From Herbaspirillum seropedicae (GTDB lineage Bacteria > Pseudomonadota > Gammaproteobacteria > Burkholderiales > Burkholderiaceae_D): a stretch of DNA of 64,000 nucleotides. Below the pieces are notes generated by a model that ran no database searches, had not been told where the DNA came from, and worked only from the letters and a program-made list of their open reading frames with translations. The position numbers and the translations under genes are program-made. Shown here one piece after another: positions 34,593 to 42,579 of the stretch (position 1 is the stretch's first letter; each line of letters opens with the position of its first letter). Location: positions 3,839,021-3,903,020 of the forward strand of contig NZ_CP011930.1 of the NCBI RefSeq assembly GCF_001040945.1, read 5' to 3'.

Positions 34593-35440
34593 AGGTCTCC
34601 CTTCTTCTGGAAGATGCGGTCTTCCCGCACCACTTCTTCAAAGGCCACGGCGTGACTGGAAAAACGCAGCGACTCCTTGGAACCCAGTCCCAGGAAGCCC
34701 TTGCGCACCAGCGACTCGCGAAACAGGCCCAGCGCGCGCTCCTGCAACTGCCGGTTGAAATAGATCAGCACATTGCGGCAGGAGACCAGGTGCATTTCGG
34801 CGAAGACGCTGTCGGTGGCCAGGCTGTGATCGGAGAACACCACGTTCTTGCGCAGGGACTTGTCAAACACGACCGCACCATAAGCGGCCGTATAGTAATC
34901 CGAAAGTGAAGTTCTTGCCCCTGATTTCTGGTGATTATTGGTAAAGCCAGCAATACGCTCCAGGTCATAGACCCCGGCCTCGGCCTTCTTCAATGCACTC
35001 TGGTTGATGTCGGTGGCGTAGATGATGCTGCGTTCCAGCAGTCCCTCTTCACGCAGCAGGATGGCCAGGGAATAGACTTCCTCGCCACTGCTGCAGCCGG
35101 CCACCCAGATCTTGAGCGAGGGATAGGTGCGCAACAACGGCACCACCTTCTCGCGCAGCGCCAGGAAGTAGCTGGGGTCGCGGAACATCTCGCTGACCTG
35201 CACCGTCAGGTATTCCATGAGCAGCGGGAATACCGCGGCATCATGCAGCACGCGGTCCTGCAGCTGCGACAGGGTCTGGCAGTCGAAGCGGATCATGGCC
35301 GTGGCCAGGCGGCGCTTCAAGGAAGCACCGGCATAGCCGCGGAAATCACAGTGATACTTCAGATAGATGGCGTCCAGCAGCAACTGCATCTCGATATCGA
35401 AATGCCGGTTGGCCAGGGCCTGGTTTATTTGGGCATCCAT
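34589..35440 (-). CDS. CheR-type methyltransferase
   Basis: This 283-residue S-adenosylmethionine-dependent methyltransferase has the CheR N-terminal helical domain (IYLKYHCDFRGYAGASLKRRLATAMIRF) and the SAM-binding fold: IWVAGCSSGEEVYSLAILL, IYATDINQSALKKAEAGVY, RKNVVFSDHSLATD, LVSCRNVLIYFNRQLQERAL. It overlaps the end of the hybrid kinase gene by 16 bases and cheB by 4. The substrate would be a glutamate-rich helical signalling domain; no classic chemoreceptor is nearby. Confidence 0.9.
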   Translation of the reverse strand: MDAQINQALANRHFDIEMQLLLDAIYLKYHCDFRGYAGASLKRRLATAMIRFDCQTLSQLQDRVLHDAAVFPLLMEYLTVQVSEMFRDPSYFLALREKVVPLLRTYPSLKIWVAGCSSGEEVYSLAILLREEGLLERSIIYATDINQSALKKAEAGVYDLERIAGFTNNHQKSGARTSLSDYYTAAYGAVVFDKSLRKNVVFSDHSLATDSVFAEMHLVSCRNVLIYFNRQLQERALGLFRESLVRKGFLGLGSKESLRFSSHAVAFEEVVREDRIFQKKGDL

Positions 35441-38400
35441 ACACGTACCAGCGACAACAGTTTTTCCACGTCCAGGGGCTTGGCGATATAGTCATTGGCG
35501 CCAGCGGCCAGGCATTTCTCCTGGTCGTCCTTCATCGCCTTGGCGGTCAGGGCGATGATGGGCAGGCGCTTCCACACGGCCTGCTTGCGGATCTCGCGCA
35601 TGGCGGTCAGGCCATCCATCTCCGGCATCATGATATCCATGAGCACCAGGTCGATGGGCGCATCGGGCTTGTCCTGGCTGCGTTGCAGGGCTTGCAGCGC
35701 CTCGCGGCCATTGCGGGCGATCTCGACCTTCATGCCCTTGGGCTCCAGCACCGAGGAGAGCGCAAAGATATTGCGCACATCGTCTTCCACCACCAGGATG
35801 CGACGGCCTTCGAAGACCGTCTCGCGGTCGCGCGCGACCTTGAGCATGCGTTGGCTCTCGGCCGGCAGCGTGGTCTCGACCTGGTGCAGGAACAACGTGA
35901 CTTCGTCAAGCAGGCGCTCAGGCGAGCGCGCATCCTTGATGATGATGGAGCGCGAGAAGCGGCGCAGGTTCTGCTCTTCCTCGGCCGACAGCGAGCGGCC
36001 GGTATAGACGATCACCGGCGGGAAGGCCACGTGCTCCTGCTCGGCCATCTTTTCCAGCAACTGGTAGCCGGACAGGTCGGGCAGGTTCAGGTCCATCACC
36101 ATGCAATCGAAGGTGTTCTGGCGCAGCCGGGCCAGCGCGTCGGCGGCGGTGCGCACGCCGACCAGGTTGATGTTCTCGCCGGCCAGCAGTTGGCGGATGC
36201 TGTCGAGCTGGCGGGCGTCGTCCTCGACCACCAGCACATGGCGCAAGCCCTGCAGGAACTTGGCTTCGAGCTTGCGGATCGCGCCAATCAGTTCTTCGCG
36301 CTGCACCGGTTTCAGGGCATAGCCGATGGCGCCGCGCTCCATGGCTTCATGCGAATAATCAGCCACCGAGACCACGTGCACCGGGATGTGGCGGGTCTTG
36401 GGATTGCGCTTGATCTGGTCCAGCACGCCCAGGCCGGAGAAGTCGGGCAGGTTCATGTCCATCAGGATGGCGCTGGGGCGATACATCTCGGCGGCGGCCA
36501 CGCCCTCGTTGGCCGAATGCGTGACCACGCACTGGAAGCCCATCTCGCGGGCCAGGTCGCGCAGGATCATGGCGAAGGCGGCATCGTCCTCGATCACCAG
36601 GATCAGGCGCGAGGAAGTCTCGATGCGGTCGCGGTCATCATCGATGGAAATCTCTTGCAGGCGCTGCGGCGCGGCGGCCGCCGGGGTGCGGTTGATGCGC
36701 ACGTCGGGGGCGGTGGCCACGTGCGCGGCCTGCAGGGTCGAGGCCGCCGCTGCGGCTGCCGGCGTGGGCTCCGGGGCGGTGTTGCTGACGGCCTGCTCGC
36801 TGCTGTAGAGCGGCGGCAGGGACAGGGTGAAGATGCTGCCCTCGCCCAGGCGGCTGGTGACGCGGATGTCGCCGCCCAGCAGATGGGCCAGGTCGCGCGA
36901 GATCGACAGGCCCAGGCCGGTGCCGCCGTATTTGCGATGCGTGCTGCCATCGGCCTGGCGGAAGGCTTCGAAGATGAACTGGTGCTGGTCTTCGCCGATG
37001 CCGATGCCGGTGTCGCGCACTGCGAAGGCGATGCGCCCGCCTGCATCGGGATAGATGCGCAGGCTGACTTCCCCCTTCTCGGTGAACTTGATGGCGTTGG
37101 AAAGCAGGTTCTTGAGGATCTGGCCCAGGCGCTGGATGTCGGTTTCCATGCGCTGCGGCACGCCCGGCTCCACTTCCACCTTGAAGCCCAGCCCCTTCTG
37201 CTGGGCCGTGATGGCGAAGCTGGCGCTGAGCTCGTCGGCCAGCTTGGTCAGGGGGAAGGATTCAGGGACGATGTCCAGCTTGCCGGCCTCCATCTTGGAG
37301 AGGTCCAGGATATCGTTGATCAGCGCCAGCAGGTCGTTACCCGCCGAAGAAATGGTCTGGGCGAAGCGCACCTGCTCATCAGAAAGGTTGCCTTGCTTGT
37401 TGTCGGCCAGCAGCTTGGCCAGGATCAGGGTGGAGTTGAGCGGCGTGCGCAGTTCATGGCTCATGTTGGCCAGGAATTCGCTCTTGTACTGGTTGGCGCG
37501 CTCCAGCTCAGTGGCCTTTTCCACCAGCACCACCTGGGTCTTGGCCAGGTCGTCCTTCTGCAGTTCCAGCAATTGCGTCTGTTCTTCCAGCTGGGCATTG
37601 GTTTCTTCCAGCTCGGCCTGCTGGGTCTCCAGGCGCAGCTGCGAGGCCTTCAGTGCCTGGCCCTGCTCTTCCAGCTCTTCGTTGTTGACGCGCAGCTCTT
37701 CCTGCTGGGCCTGCAATTCCTCGGACTGGCGCTGGGTTTCTTCCAGCAGTTCTTCCAGGCGGGTGCGGTCCTTGGAGGAACGCACGGCGATGGCGATCTG
37801 GTCCGACAGGCGCGCCAGCAATTCCTCTTCTTCCGGTCGCACCTGGCGCAGGAAGCCCAGCTCGAACACCGCCTGGACCATGCCGTCGGCGCTGGCCGGC
37901 ACCACCATCAGCTCACGCGGCTGGCGGCGGCCCACGGCCGACGAGATGGTGAGGTAATCCTCGGGCACGTCCTTGACGTGCATGGCGCGGTTGAGCTTGG
38001 CGGCCTGACCCAGCAGGCCCTGGCCGCTGTGCAGGGTGCGCGGGCCGTCGGCGTCGTCCAGGGCATGGCTGGCAAAGCGCTCGAAGTCGCCGCCATCGCT
38101 GCGCAGGTAGATCGCGCCGACCTGGGCGTTGAGATAGGCGGTGAGGAAGGACAGGGTATTGTCGCCCAGCGCATCGAGCCGTTGCTCGCCTTGCAGGCGC
38201 TCGGCCAGGCCCATCTGGCCGGCCCTTATCCAGGCCTGTTTCTCACGCTGGCGGTAGTCGCGCGAGGTGGTCATCGCTGCGGCCACGATGAGCACCAGCA
38301 GCAGCCCCGAGCCGCCCCAGGCGACCGCCGTGGAAAAACTCACCGCATCGCGCCAGTCAGACTGACGGGCGGCCAGCAGGTCGCGTTCTTCTCCTTCCAT

Positions 38401-38958
38401 CTCGCGCGCCAGGGTGCGCACGCGGTCCATGGACATCTTGCCGCGATCTGACTGCACCACCGCCAGGGCGGCGGCGGCATCGCCCTTGCGGCGCAGGTCG
38501 ATGGTCTCGGCGAGTTCCTGCAGCTTGTCGTTGGTGATGCCTTCGATCTGCGACAGGCGCTGCAACTGGTCCGGGTTGTCGGCCAGCAGTGCACGCAGAC
38601 GGGCGATCTCGCCAGGCAGCGCCGCGCGCGCCTGGTTATAGGGAGACAGATAGCTCTCGGTGCCGGTCAGCAGGTAGCCGCGCTGGCTGGTCTCGGCATC
38701 CTTGAGGGTGGACACCAGGGACTGCAACTGCTCGCGCACCTTCATGGTATGGGACACGGCATTGGCCGCCTGGCCCCGGCTGACCGAGGCTTCATAGGTA
38801 AACAGGGCGATGAGGACCACCGCCAGGATGGCGACGGCAAAGCCGATCAGCGGCCCCAGCGGCAGCGGCGGACCGGAAAAGGCGCCCTTGCCCTGGCGCT
38901 TCAACATGGCAATACGTTCTTCTGCTTGGCTGGAATAAACCCGCACGGCGCGCTCCAT
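35425..38958 (-). CDS. CHASE3-GAF hybrid histidine kinase with three receivers
   Basis: This roughly 1177-residue membrane kinase has helix 1 (about 35-54), a CHASE3 domain (HTMKVREQLQSLVSTLKDAETSQRGYLLTG), helix 2, a GAF domain, a long Gln/Glu coiled coil (EELQAQQEELRVNNEELEEQ), a kinase core (H-box SHELRTPLN; GTGLGLSISRDL) and three receivers with Asp in MDMNLPDFSG, MDLNLPDLSG and MDIMMPEMDG. ATG 38958 is preferred because a TATAAT (39031-39036, minus) lies 72 bases upstream; a GTG at 39057 would precede it. It heads the operon with CheR, CheB and a second kinase, a layout linked to stress or biofilm control rather than flagella. Confidence 0.87.
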   Translation of the reverse strand: MERAVRVYSSQAEERIAMLKRQGKGAFSGPPLPLGPLIGFAVAILAVVLIALFTYEASVSRGQAANAVSHTMKVREQLQSLVSTLKDAETSQRGYLLTGTESYLSPYNQARAALPGEIARLRALLADNPDQLQRLSQIEGITNDKLQELAETIDLRRKGDAAAALAVVQSDRGKMSMDRVRTLAREMEGEERDLLAARQSDWRDAVSFSTAVAWGGSGLLLVLIVAAAMTTSRDYRQREKQAWIRAGQMGLAERLQGEQRLDALGDNTLSFLTAYLNAQVGAIYLRSDGGDFERFASHALDDADGPRTLHSGQGLLGQAAKLNRAMHVKDVPEDYLTISSAVGRRQPRELMVVPASADGMVQAVFELGFLRQVRPEEEELLARLSDQIAIAVRSSKDRTRLEELLEETQRQSEELQAQQEELRVNNEELEEQGQALKASQLRLETQQAELEETNAQLEEQTQLLELQKDDLAKTQVVLVEKATELERANQYKSEFLANMSHELRTPLNSTLILAKLLADNKQGNLSDEQVRFAQTISSAGNDLLALINDILDLSKMEAGKLDIVPESFPLTKLADELSASFAITAQQKGLGFKVEVEPGVPQRMETDIQRLGQILKNLLSNAIKFTEKGEVSLRIYPDAGGRIAFAVRDTGIGIGEDQHQFIFEAFRQADGSTHRKYGGTGLGLSISRDLAHLLGGDIRVTSRLGEGSIFTLSLPPLYSSEQAVSNTAPEPTPAAAAAASTLQAAHVATAPDVRINRTPAAAAPQRLQEISIDDDRDRIETSSRLILVIEDDAAFAMILRDLAREMGFQCVVTHSANEGVAAAEMYRPSAILMDMNLPDFSGLGVLDQIKRNPKTRHIPVHVVSVADYSHEAMERGAIGYALKPVQREELIGAIRKLEAKFLQGLRHVLVVEDDARQLDSIRQLLAGENINLVGVRTAADALARLRQNTFDCMVMDLNLPDLSGYQLLEKMAEQEHVAFPPVIVYTGRSLSAEEEQNLRRFSRSIIIKDARSPERLLDEVTLFLHQVETTLPAESQRMLKVARDRETVFEGRRILVVEDDVRNIFALSSVLEPKGMKVEIARNGREALQALQRSQDKPDAPIDLVLMDIMMPEMDGLTAMREIRKQAVWKRLPIIALTAKAMKDDQEKCLAAGANDYIAKPLDVEKLLSLVRVWMPK

Positions 38959-39120
38959 TGTTCGAATCGTTAGTCGAGCTGCGGGGGCTCTGCGTCCCCC
39001 TCCCCTTGTATTGCTGCCAGGAAAGCCGGGATTATACGTCCGGTCCTGGACTTGCACAGAAACCTCGCGTGGCGGCTCCGGTTTCCAAACCCGGCTAGGA
39101 CAGGCGCGGACAGATTCGGT

Positions 39121-39777
39121 TCAATTCCCCGCCAGGCCGGCGGCAATATTGATGGACAGGCCGATGATGGCGGCGTTGAAGACGAAGCAGATCAGCGAGT
39201 GCGCCAGCACCGTCTTGCGCAGCGCACGCGTGGCCACGCCGACATCGGAGGTCTGCACGGCCACGCTGATGGTGAAGGAGAAATAGAGGAAATCCCAGTA
39301 GTCGGGCTGGCGCTGCCCATCGGGAAAGCGCAGCGGCAGCGCCTGGGGATCATCATCCTCGGCATAGAACAGGCGCGCATAGTGCAGCGTGAAGATGGTG
39401 CCGATCAGCAGCCAGGCCCCGAAGACGGTCGAGGCCGTAAACGCATAGCGCAACAGCTTGCTGCGGTCGCCATGGCTGTTGCCGGCCAGCTCCAGCAGGA
39501 TCGCCAGGAGGCTGGCCACGGCCGCCACGCAGACCATCACCAGCACCACCTGGGCGCTCTCGTCCTCGGTCTCGGCCAGACGGCGCACGGCCTCGGCGTC
39601 GGCCCGCAGCATCATCAGCCACAAGCTCAGCAGATAGAACCAGACCCCGGCGTTCCAGCCGACCAGGCAGCGCCCGGTCCAGGTGGTGGCCGGCAAGAAG
39701 ACGGCGGCGACGATCCCGACGGCCAAGCCGATGAGCAGACGGGGGTGGACCTGGACGATCTGGCGGGCAACGGACAT
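39121..39777 (-). CDS. DUF1345 integral membrane protein
   Basis: This 218-residue protein has five to six helices and the DUF1345 blocks [90 protein letters not shown]. The last block resembles the two-helix pore region of K+ channels ([11 protein letters not shown] in place of the selectivity filter), so a channel-like fold is possible; the family function is unknown. A single gene between two signalling operons. Confidence 0.88.
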   Translation of the reverse strand: MSVARQIVQVHPRLLIGLAVGIVAAVFLPATTWTGRCLVGWNAGVWFYLLSLWLMMLRADAEAVRRLAETEDESAQVVLVMVCVAAVASLLAILLELAGNSHGDRSKLLRYAFTASTVFGAWLLIGTIFTLHYARLFYAEDDDPQALPLRFPDGQRQPDYWDFLYFSFTISVAVQTSDVGVATRALRKTVLAHSLICFVFNAAIIGLSINIAAGLAGN

Positions 39778-39873
39778 ATTCTTTTTCTGTAAGGGCTAGC
39801 CCATCAGGGGCGGTCATGGGCGCGGCCTCAGCAGGCCGCGCCGTGAAGCTGGATGGTCAACGGCGTCAGAACA

Positions 39874-40092
39874 TCAGAACTCATGCTCCTTGAGGGCGCG
39901 CTGGGCGCGTTCGCGGGCGCTGGCCAGGGCTTCCTCTTCGGTGGGGAAGATGCCCACGGGGATATAGGTTTCCGCCAGTTCCGGCTCGCGCGCCAGGCGC
40001 ACGAAGACCTGCGCCTCAAAGGCATGGTCGGGTTTCTCGACCGCATCATAGCGGGCGATGTGGGTACCGCTTTGCAGGACCTTGTCACTCAT
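39874..40092 (-). CDS. small soluble protein of 72 residues
   Basis: It starts MSDKVLQSGTHIARYDAVEKPDHAFEAQVFVRLARE with a strong AGGAGG SD (about 6 bases before ATG 40092) and ends in charged helices (PTEEEALASARERAQRALKEHEF). The pattern of an N-terminal beta region and a C-terminal helix with EEEA looks like a small conserved hypothetical family in Burkholderiales, but I cannot name it. It stands alone between the DUF1345 gene and the TctE-like kinase. Confidence 0.7.
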   Translation of the reverse strand: MSDKVLQSGTHIARYDAVEKPDHAFEAQVFVRLAREPELAETYIPVGIFPTEEEALASARERAQRALKEHEF

Positions 40093-40164
40093 GTTGCCTC
40101 CTGGTTCATCAAGATGGAGCCGGTTGGACAGGGCCTTGCGCCCGAGGTTCGGCGCTGCGTTGGC

Positions 40165-41544
40165 TCAGGCTGCCGGCGGCGCCAGCGGGAAGCGCACCGT
40201 GAAGATGGTGCCCTGCCCTTGCTCCTTGCAATCCACGCTGATCACGCCGCCATGGTCGTGGGCGATCTCGCGCACGATGGCCAGGCCCAGGCCGCTGCCA
40301 GCCACCTTGTCGTTGGCGCGGTAGAAACGATCGAAGATCAGCTCGCGGTGTTCGGGCGCAATGCCCGGTCCCGAATCCTCTACGGAGAGCACGGTGGCGT
40401 CCTGCTCTTCCAGGCAGCGCACGGTGACCGTGCCGTGTGGCGGCGAATAGCGCACCGCATTGTCGATGAGGTTGTCGATCAGGTCGCTCAGCAGGAAGCG
40501 GTCGCCGCGCAGACGGGCCGGCCGCAGGTCGAAGCCCAGGTCGATGCGCTTCTTGTCGGCCTCTTCGATGAAGTGCTGGACCGACTCTTCCACCAGCTTG
40601 TCCAGCGACAGTTCTTCCAGCTTGCGGCTTTCGAACAGGCCAGGTTCGGAGCGCGCCAGCGCCAGCAGCTGGCGGCTCTGGCGGATCATGCGCTCCACCG
40701 AGGAATTCATCATCGCCAGCGAACGGGCGGTGTCGGGCTGGTCCTGATGCTTGTCATGCAGCAGTTCGAGCTGCAGCTTCAGGCCCGTGAGCGGGGTGCG
40801 CAACTGGTGCGCCACATCGGCCATGAAATTCTGCTGGGCCTGCTCACCCTTGTTGATGCGCGCCATGAGCTCGTTCATCGCCACGATCAGCGGTTGCAGC
40901 TCCACCGGCGCACCCCGTCCATCGATGGCGCCCAGCTTGCCGTGGTCGCGCTGCTCCAGGTTGCGCTGCAGGCTCTTCAAGGGACGCAGGCCGCGCCGCA
41001 CCGCCACCAGCACCACGAAGATGGAGGCGAAGGTCAGCGCCCCGTCCAGCACCAGGAAGGACAGCAGGATAGTGTAGTGGGCGCGGTCGCGCTTGCGGAT
41101 GGTCTCGGCCACGGCGACCCAGATCACGCCGTTCTTGACCCGCACCTGCATGGCGGCGATACGCACCGGCTCACCGCGCATCTCGCCATCGTAATTGATG
41201 GGACGGTCGAAGACGTCGCTTGCCGGCAGTTGCGGGAAGCCCTTGTCCCCCACCACGATCTGGCCCTCGGTATTGCGCACGGCGAAGAAGGTGGTGTCGG
41301 AATGGTTGCTGCGCAGGATCTGTTCGGCCTGCTGGGTCAGTTCGGCGGTGGTGCGCTCCTGGCGGTGACGCACCTGGGCGTACAGGCCCCAGGTGGAATC
41401 CATCAGGTTCTGGTCGAAAGCGTGCTGGGCCGGCAGCCAGGCCAGCCAGTAGGTCAGGCCTGCGCCGATCAGATTGACCAGCAAGAGCGGCGCGATCAAC
41501 CACTTGAGCAGGTCGCGCCGGATGCTGGAATGCATTGCGGTCAT
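40165..41544 (-). CDS. TctE/QseC-like sensor histidine kinase
   Basis: This 459-residue membrane kinase has helix 1 (about 13-33), a periplasmic 2CSK_N-type sensor (about 35-165; HAFDQNLMDSTWGLYAQVRHRQ, FFAVRNTEGQIVVGDKGFP), helix 2, a HAMP-like linker (RRGLRPLKSLQRNLEQRD), an H-box (ADVAHQLRTPLTGL) and an ATPase domain (LIDNLIDNAVRYSP, SVEDSGPGIAPEHRELIFDRFYR, GSGLGLAIVREI). The partner regulator lies 16 bases upstream. The pair is divergent from the Fur-box-preceded siderophore receptor, so an iron-related or organic-acid signal is plausible. Confidence 0.88.
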   Translation of the reverse strand: MTAMHSSIRRDLLKWLIAPLLLVNLIGAGLTYWLAWLPAQHAFDQNLMDSTWGLYAQVRHRQERTTAELTQQAEQILRSNHSDTTFFAVRNTEGQIVVGDKGFPQLPASDVFDRPINYDGEMRGEPVRIAAMQVRVKNGVIWVAVAETIRKRDRAHYTILLSFLVLDGALTFASIFVVLVAVRRGLRPLKSLQRNLEQRDHGKLGAIDGRGAPVELQPLIVAMNELMARINKGEQAQQNFMADVAHQLRTPLTGLKLQLELLHDKHQDQPDTARSLAMMNSSVERMIRQSRQLLALARSEPGLFESRKLEELSLDKLVEESVQHFIEEADKKRIDLGFDLRPARLRGDRFLLSDLIDNLIDNAVRYSPPHGTVTVRCLEEQDATVLSVEDSGPGIAPEHRELIFDRFYRANDKVAGSGLGLAIVREIAHDHGGVISVDCKEQGQGTIFTVRFPLAPPAA

Positions 41545-41560
41545 GCGGTCTGCGGCGGGC

Positions 41561-42223
41561 TCAGGCCTCGCTCTTTTCGAGCATGTAGCCGAAGCCGCGG
41601 ATGGTGCGGATGGCCACGCCCGAATCAGCGATCTTCAGACGGATGCGCGAGACATAGACTTCCACCGCATTGATGGTGAAATCCTCGCCCCAGGGCAGCA
41701 CGGCGTCGATGATCTGCTGCTTGGAGACCACGCGCGAAGCATGTTGCATCAGGTATTCCAGCACAGTCCATTCCCGCAGCGACAGTTCGATCTTGCGGCC
41801 ATCGATGTCGGCGCGCTTGGTGGCATTGTCCAGCGACAGGCCGCCCACCGTCAGTTGCGCCGGCTGCGGTGCGCTGCGGCGGATCAGCGCCTTGATGCGC
41901 GCCACCAGTTCAGGCGTGGCGAAGGGCTTGACCAGGTAATCATCGGCGCCCAGCTCCAGCCCATGCACGCGGTCGGGGATGGTGTCGCGCGCGGTCAGCA
42001 GCAGCACCGGCGTATTGTTGCCAGCCGCGCGCATGCGCCGCAGCACTTCGAAGCCATCGATGCCGGGCAGGCCGATGTCCAGCACCAGCACAGCGGCATT
42101 GAACCGCTGCGAGAGGGCATCGTTGCCATTGTTGACCGTATGCACGGTAAAGCCGTGCGAATTGAGCACGCGCGAGAGGCCGTCGGTCAGGACCGGGTCG
42201 TCTTCGACCAGCAAAACATTCAT
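41561..42223 (-). CDS. OmpR-family response regulator (TctD-like)
   Basis: This 220-residue regulator has a receiver (1-115; acidic pocket EDD, phospho-acceptor Asp49 in LDIGLPGIDG, Lys in KPF) and a winged-helix domain (ELSLREWTVLEYLMQHASRVVSKQQIIDAVLPWGEDFTINAVEVYVSRIRLKI). I chose ATG 42223 (MNVLLVEDD) because the receiver begins there; upstream in-frame Met codons would add unrelated residues. It forms an operon with the kinase at 40165-41544. Possible targets are the divergent piuA-piuC genes, as with PirR in Pseudomonas. Confidence 0.9.
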   Translation of the reverse strand: MNVLLVEDDPVLTDGLSRVLNSHGFTVHTVNNGNDALSQRFNAAVLVLDIGLPGIDGFEVLRRMRAAGNNTPVLLLTARDTIPDRVHGLELGADDYLVKPFATPELVARIKALIRRSAPQPAQLTVGGLSLDNATKRADIDGRKIELSLREWTVLEYLMQHASRVVSKQQIIDAVLPWGEDFTINAVEVYVSRIRLKIADSGVAIRTIRGFGYMLEKSEA

Positions 42224-42418
42224 AGGGACGTTGTCAAAAAAAGGCGCAAAAACGCTGCGTAACCGGTGCATCGTATTGCAGCCGCGACGATGCTGCAAAT
42301 CAGGCGACTCCCGATCAGGCTGGGGGACGGCGATGAGTGTTACTTTTTCGTCACATTCAGGACGGCGTCAGCCTGATGACAGGAATTTGTCAGACTCCCC
42401 CCTTATTCTTGCCGCCCA

Positions 42419-42445
42419 TGCGAATGAGAATCCAACTCATTTGCA
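42419..42445 (+). promoter_or_regulatory. Fur-box-like dyad upstream of the siderophore receptor
   Basis: TGCGAATGAG (42419-42428) and CTCATTTGCA (42436-42445) form an inverted repeat with one mismatch around AATCCAA. It contains the AATGAGAAT core of Fur sites and lies 135 bases before the receptor ATG. The rest of the 356-base gap (42224-42579) shows no gene. Confidence 0.65.
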
Positions 42446-42579
42446 TACATAACAATACTGGTCATCAGCCAGCCAAACGGTCTTCCTTGTGGAAGCACGG
42501 AGTAGCCAGCCATTCGAGCCGGTCCTGCGCGAGCGGGATCGGCTCATTGTTTCCGACTCCACTTCAACACAAGAAAAAC

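Noticed and set aside
39110..39135. tRNA T-arm-like string GGTTCAATTCCCCGCC
   Set aside because: It lies at the end of the DUF1345 gene and no acceptor, D or anticodon arm can be folded around it.
42419..42445. LysR-type or CRP operator instead of a Fur site
   Set aside because: The dyad has the AATGAGAAT core and sits before an iron-uptake operon; the CRP consensus TGTGA-N6-TCACA does not fit.
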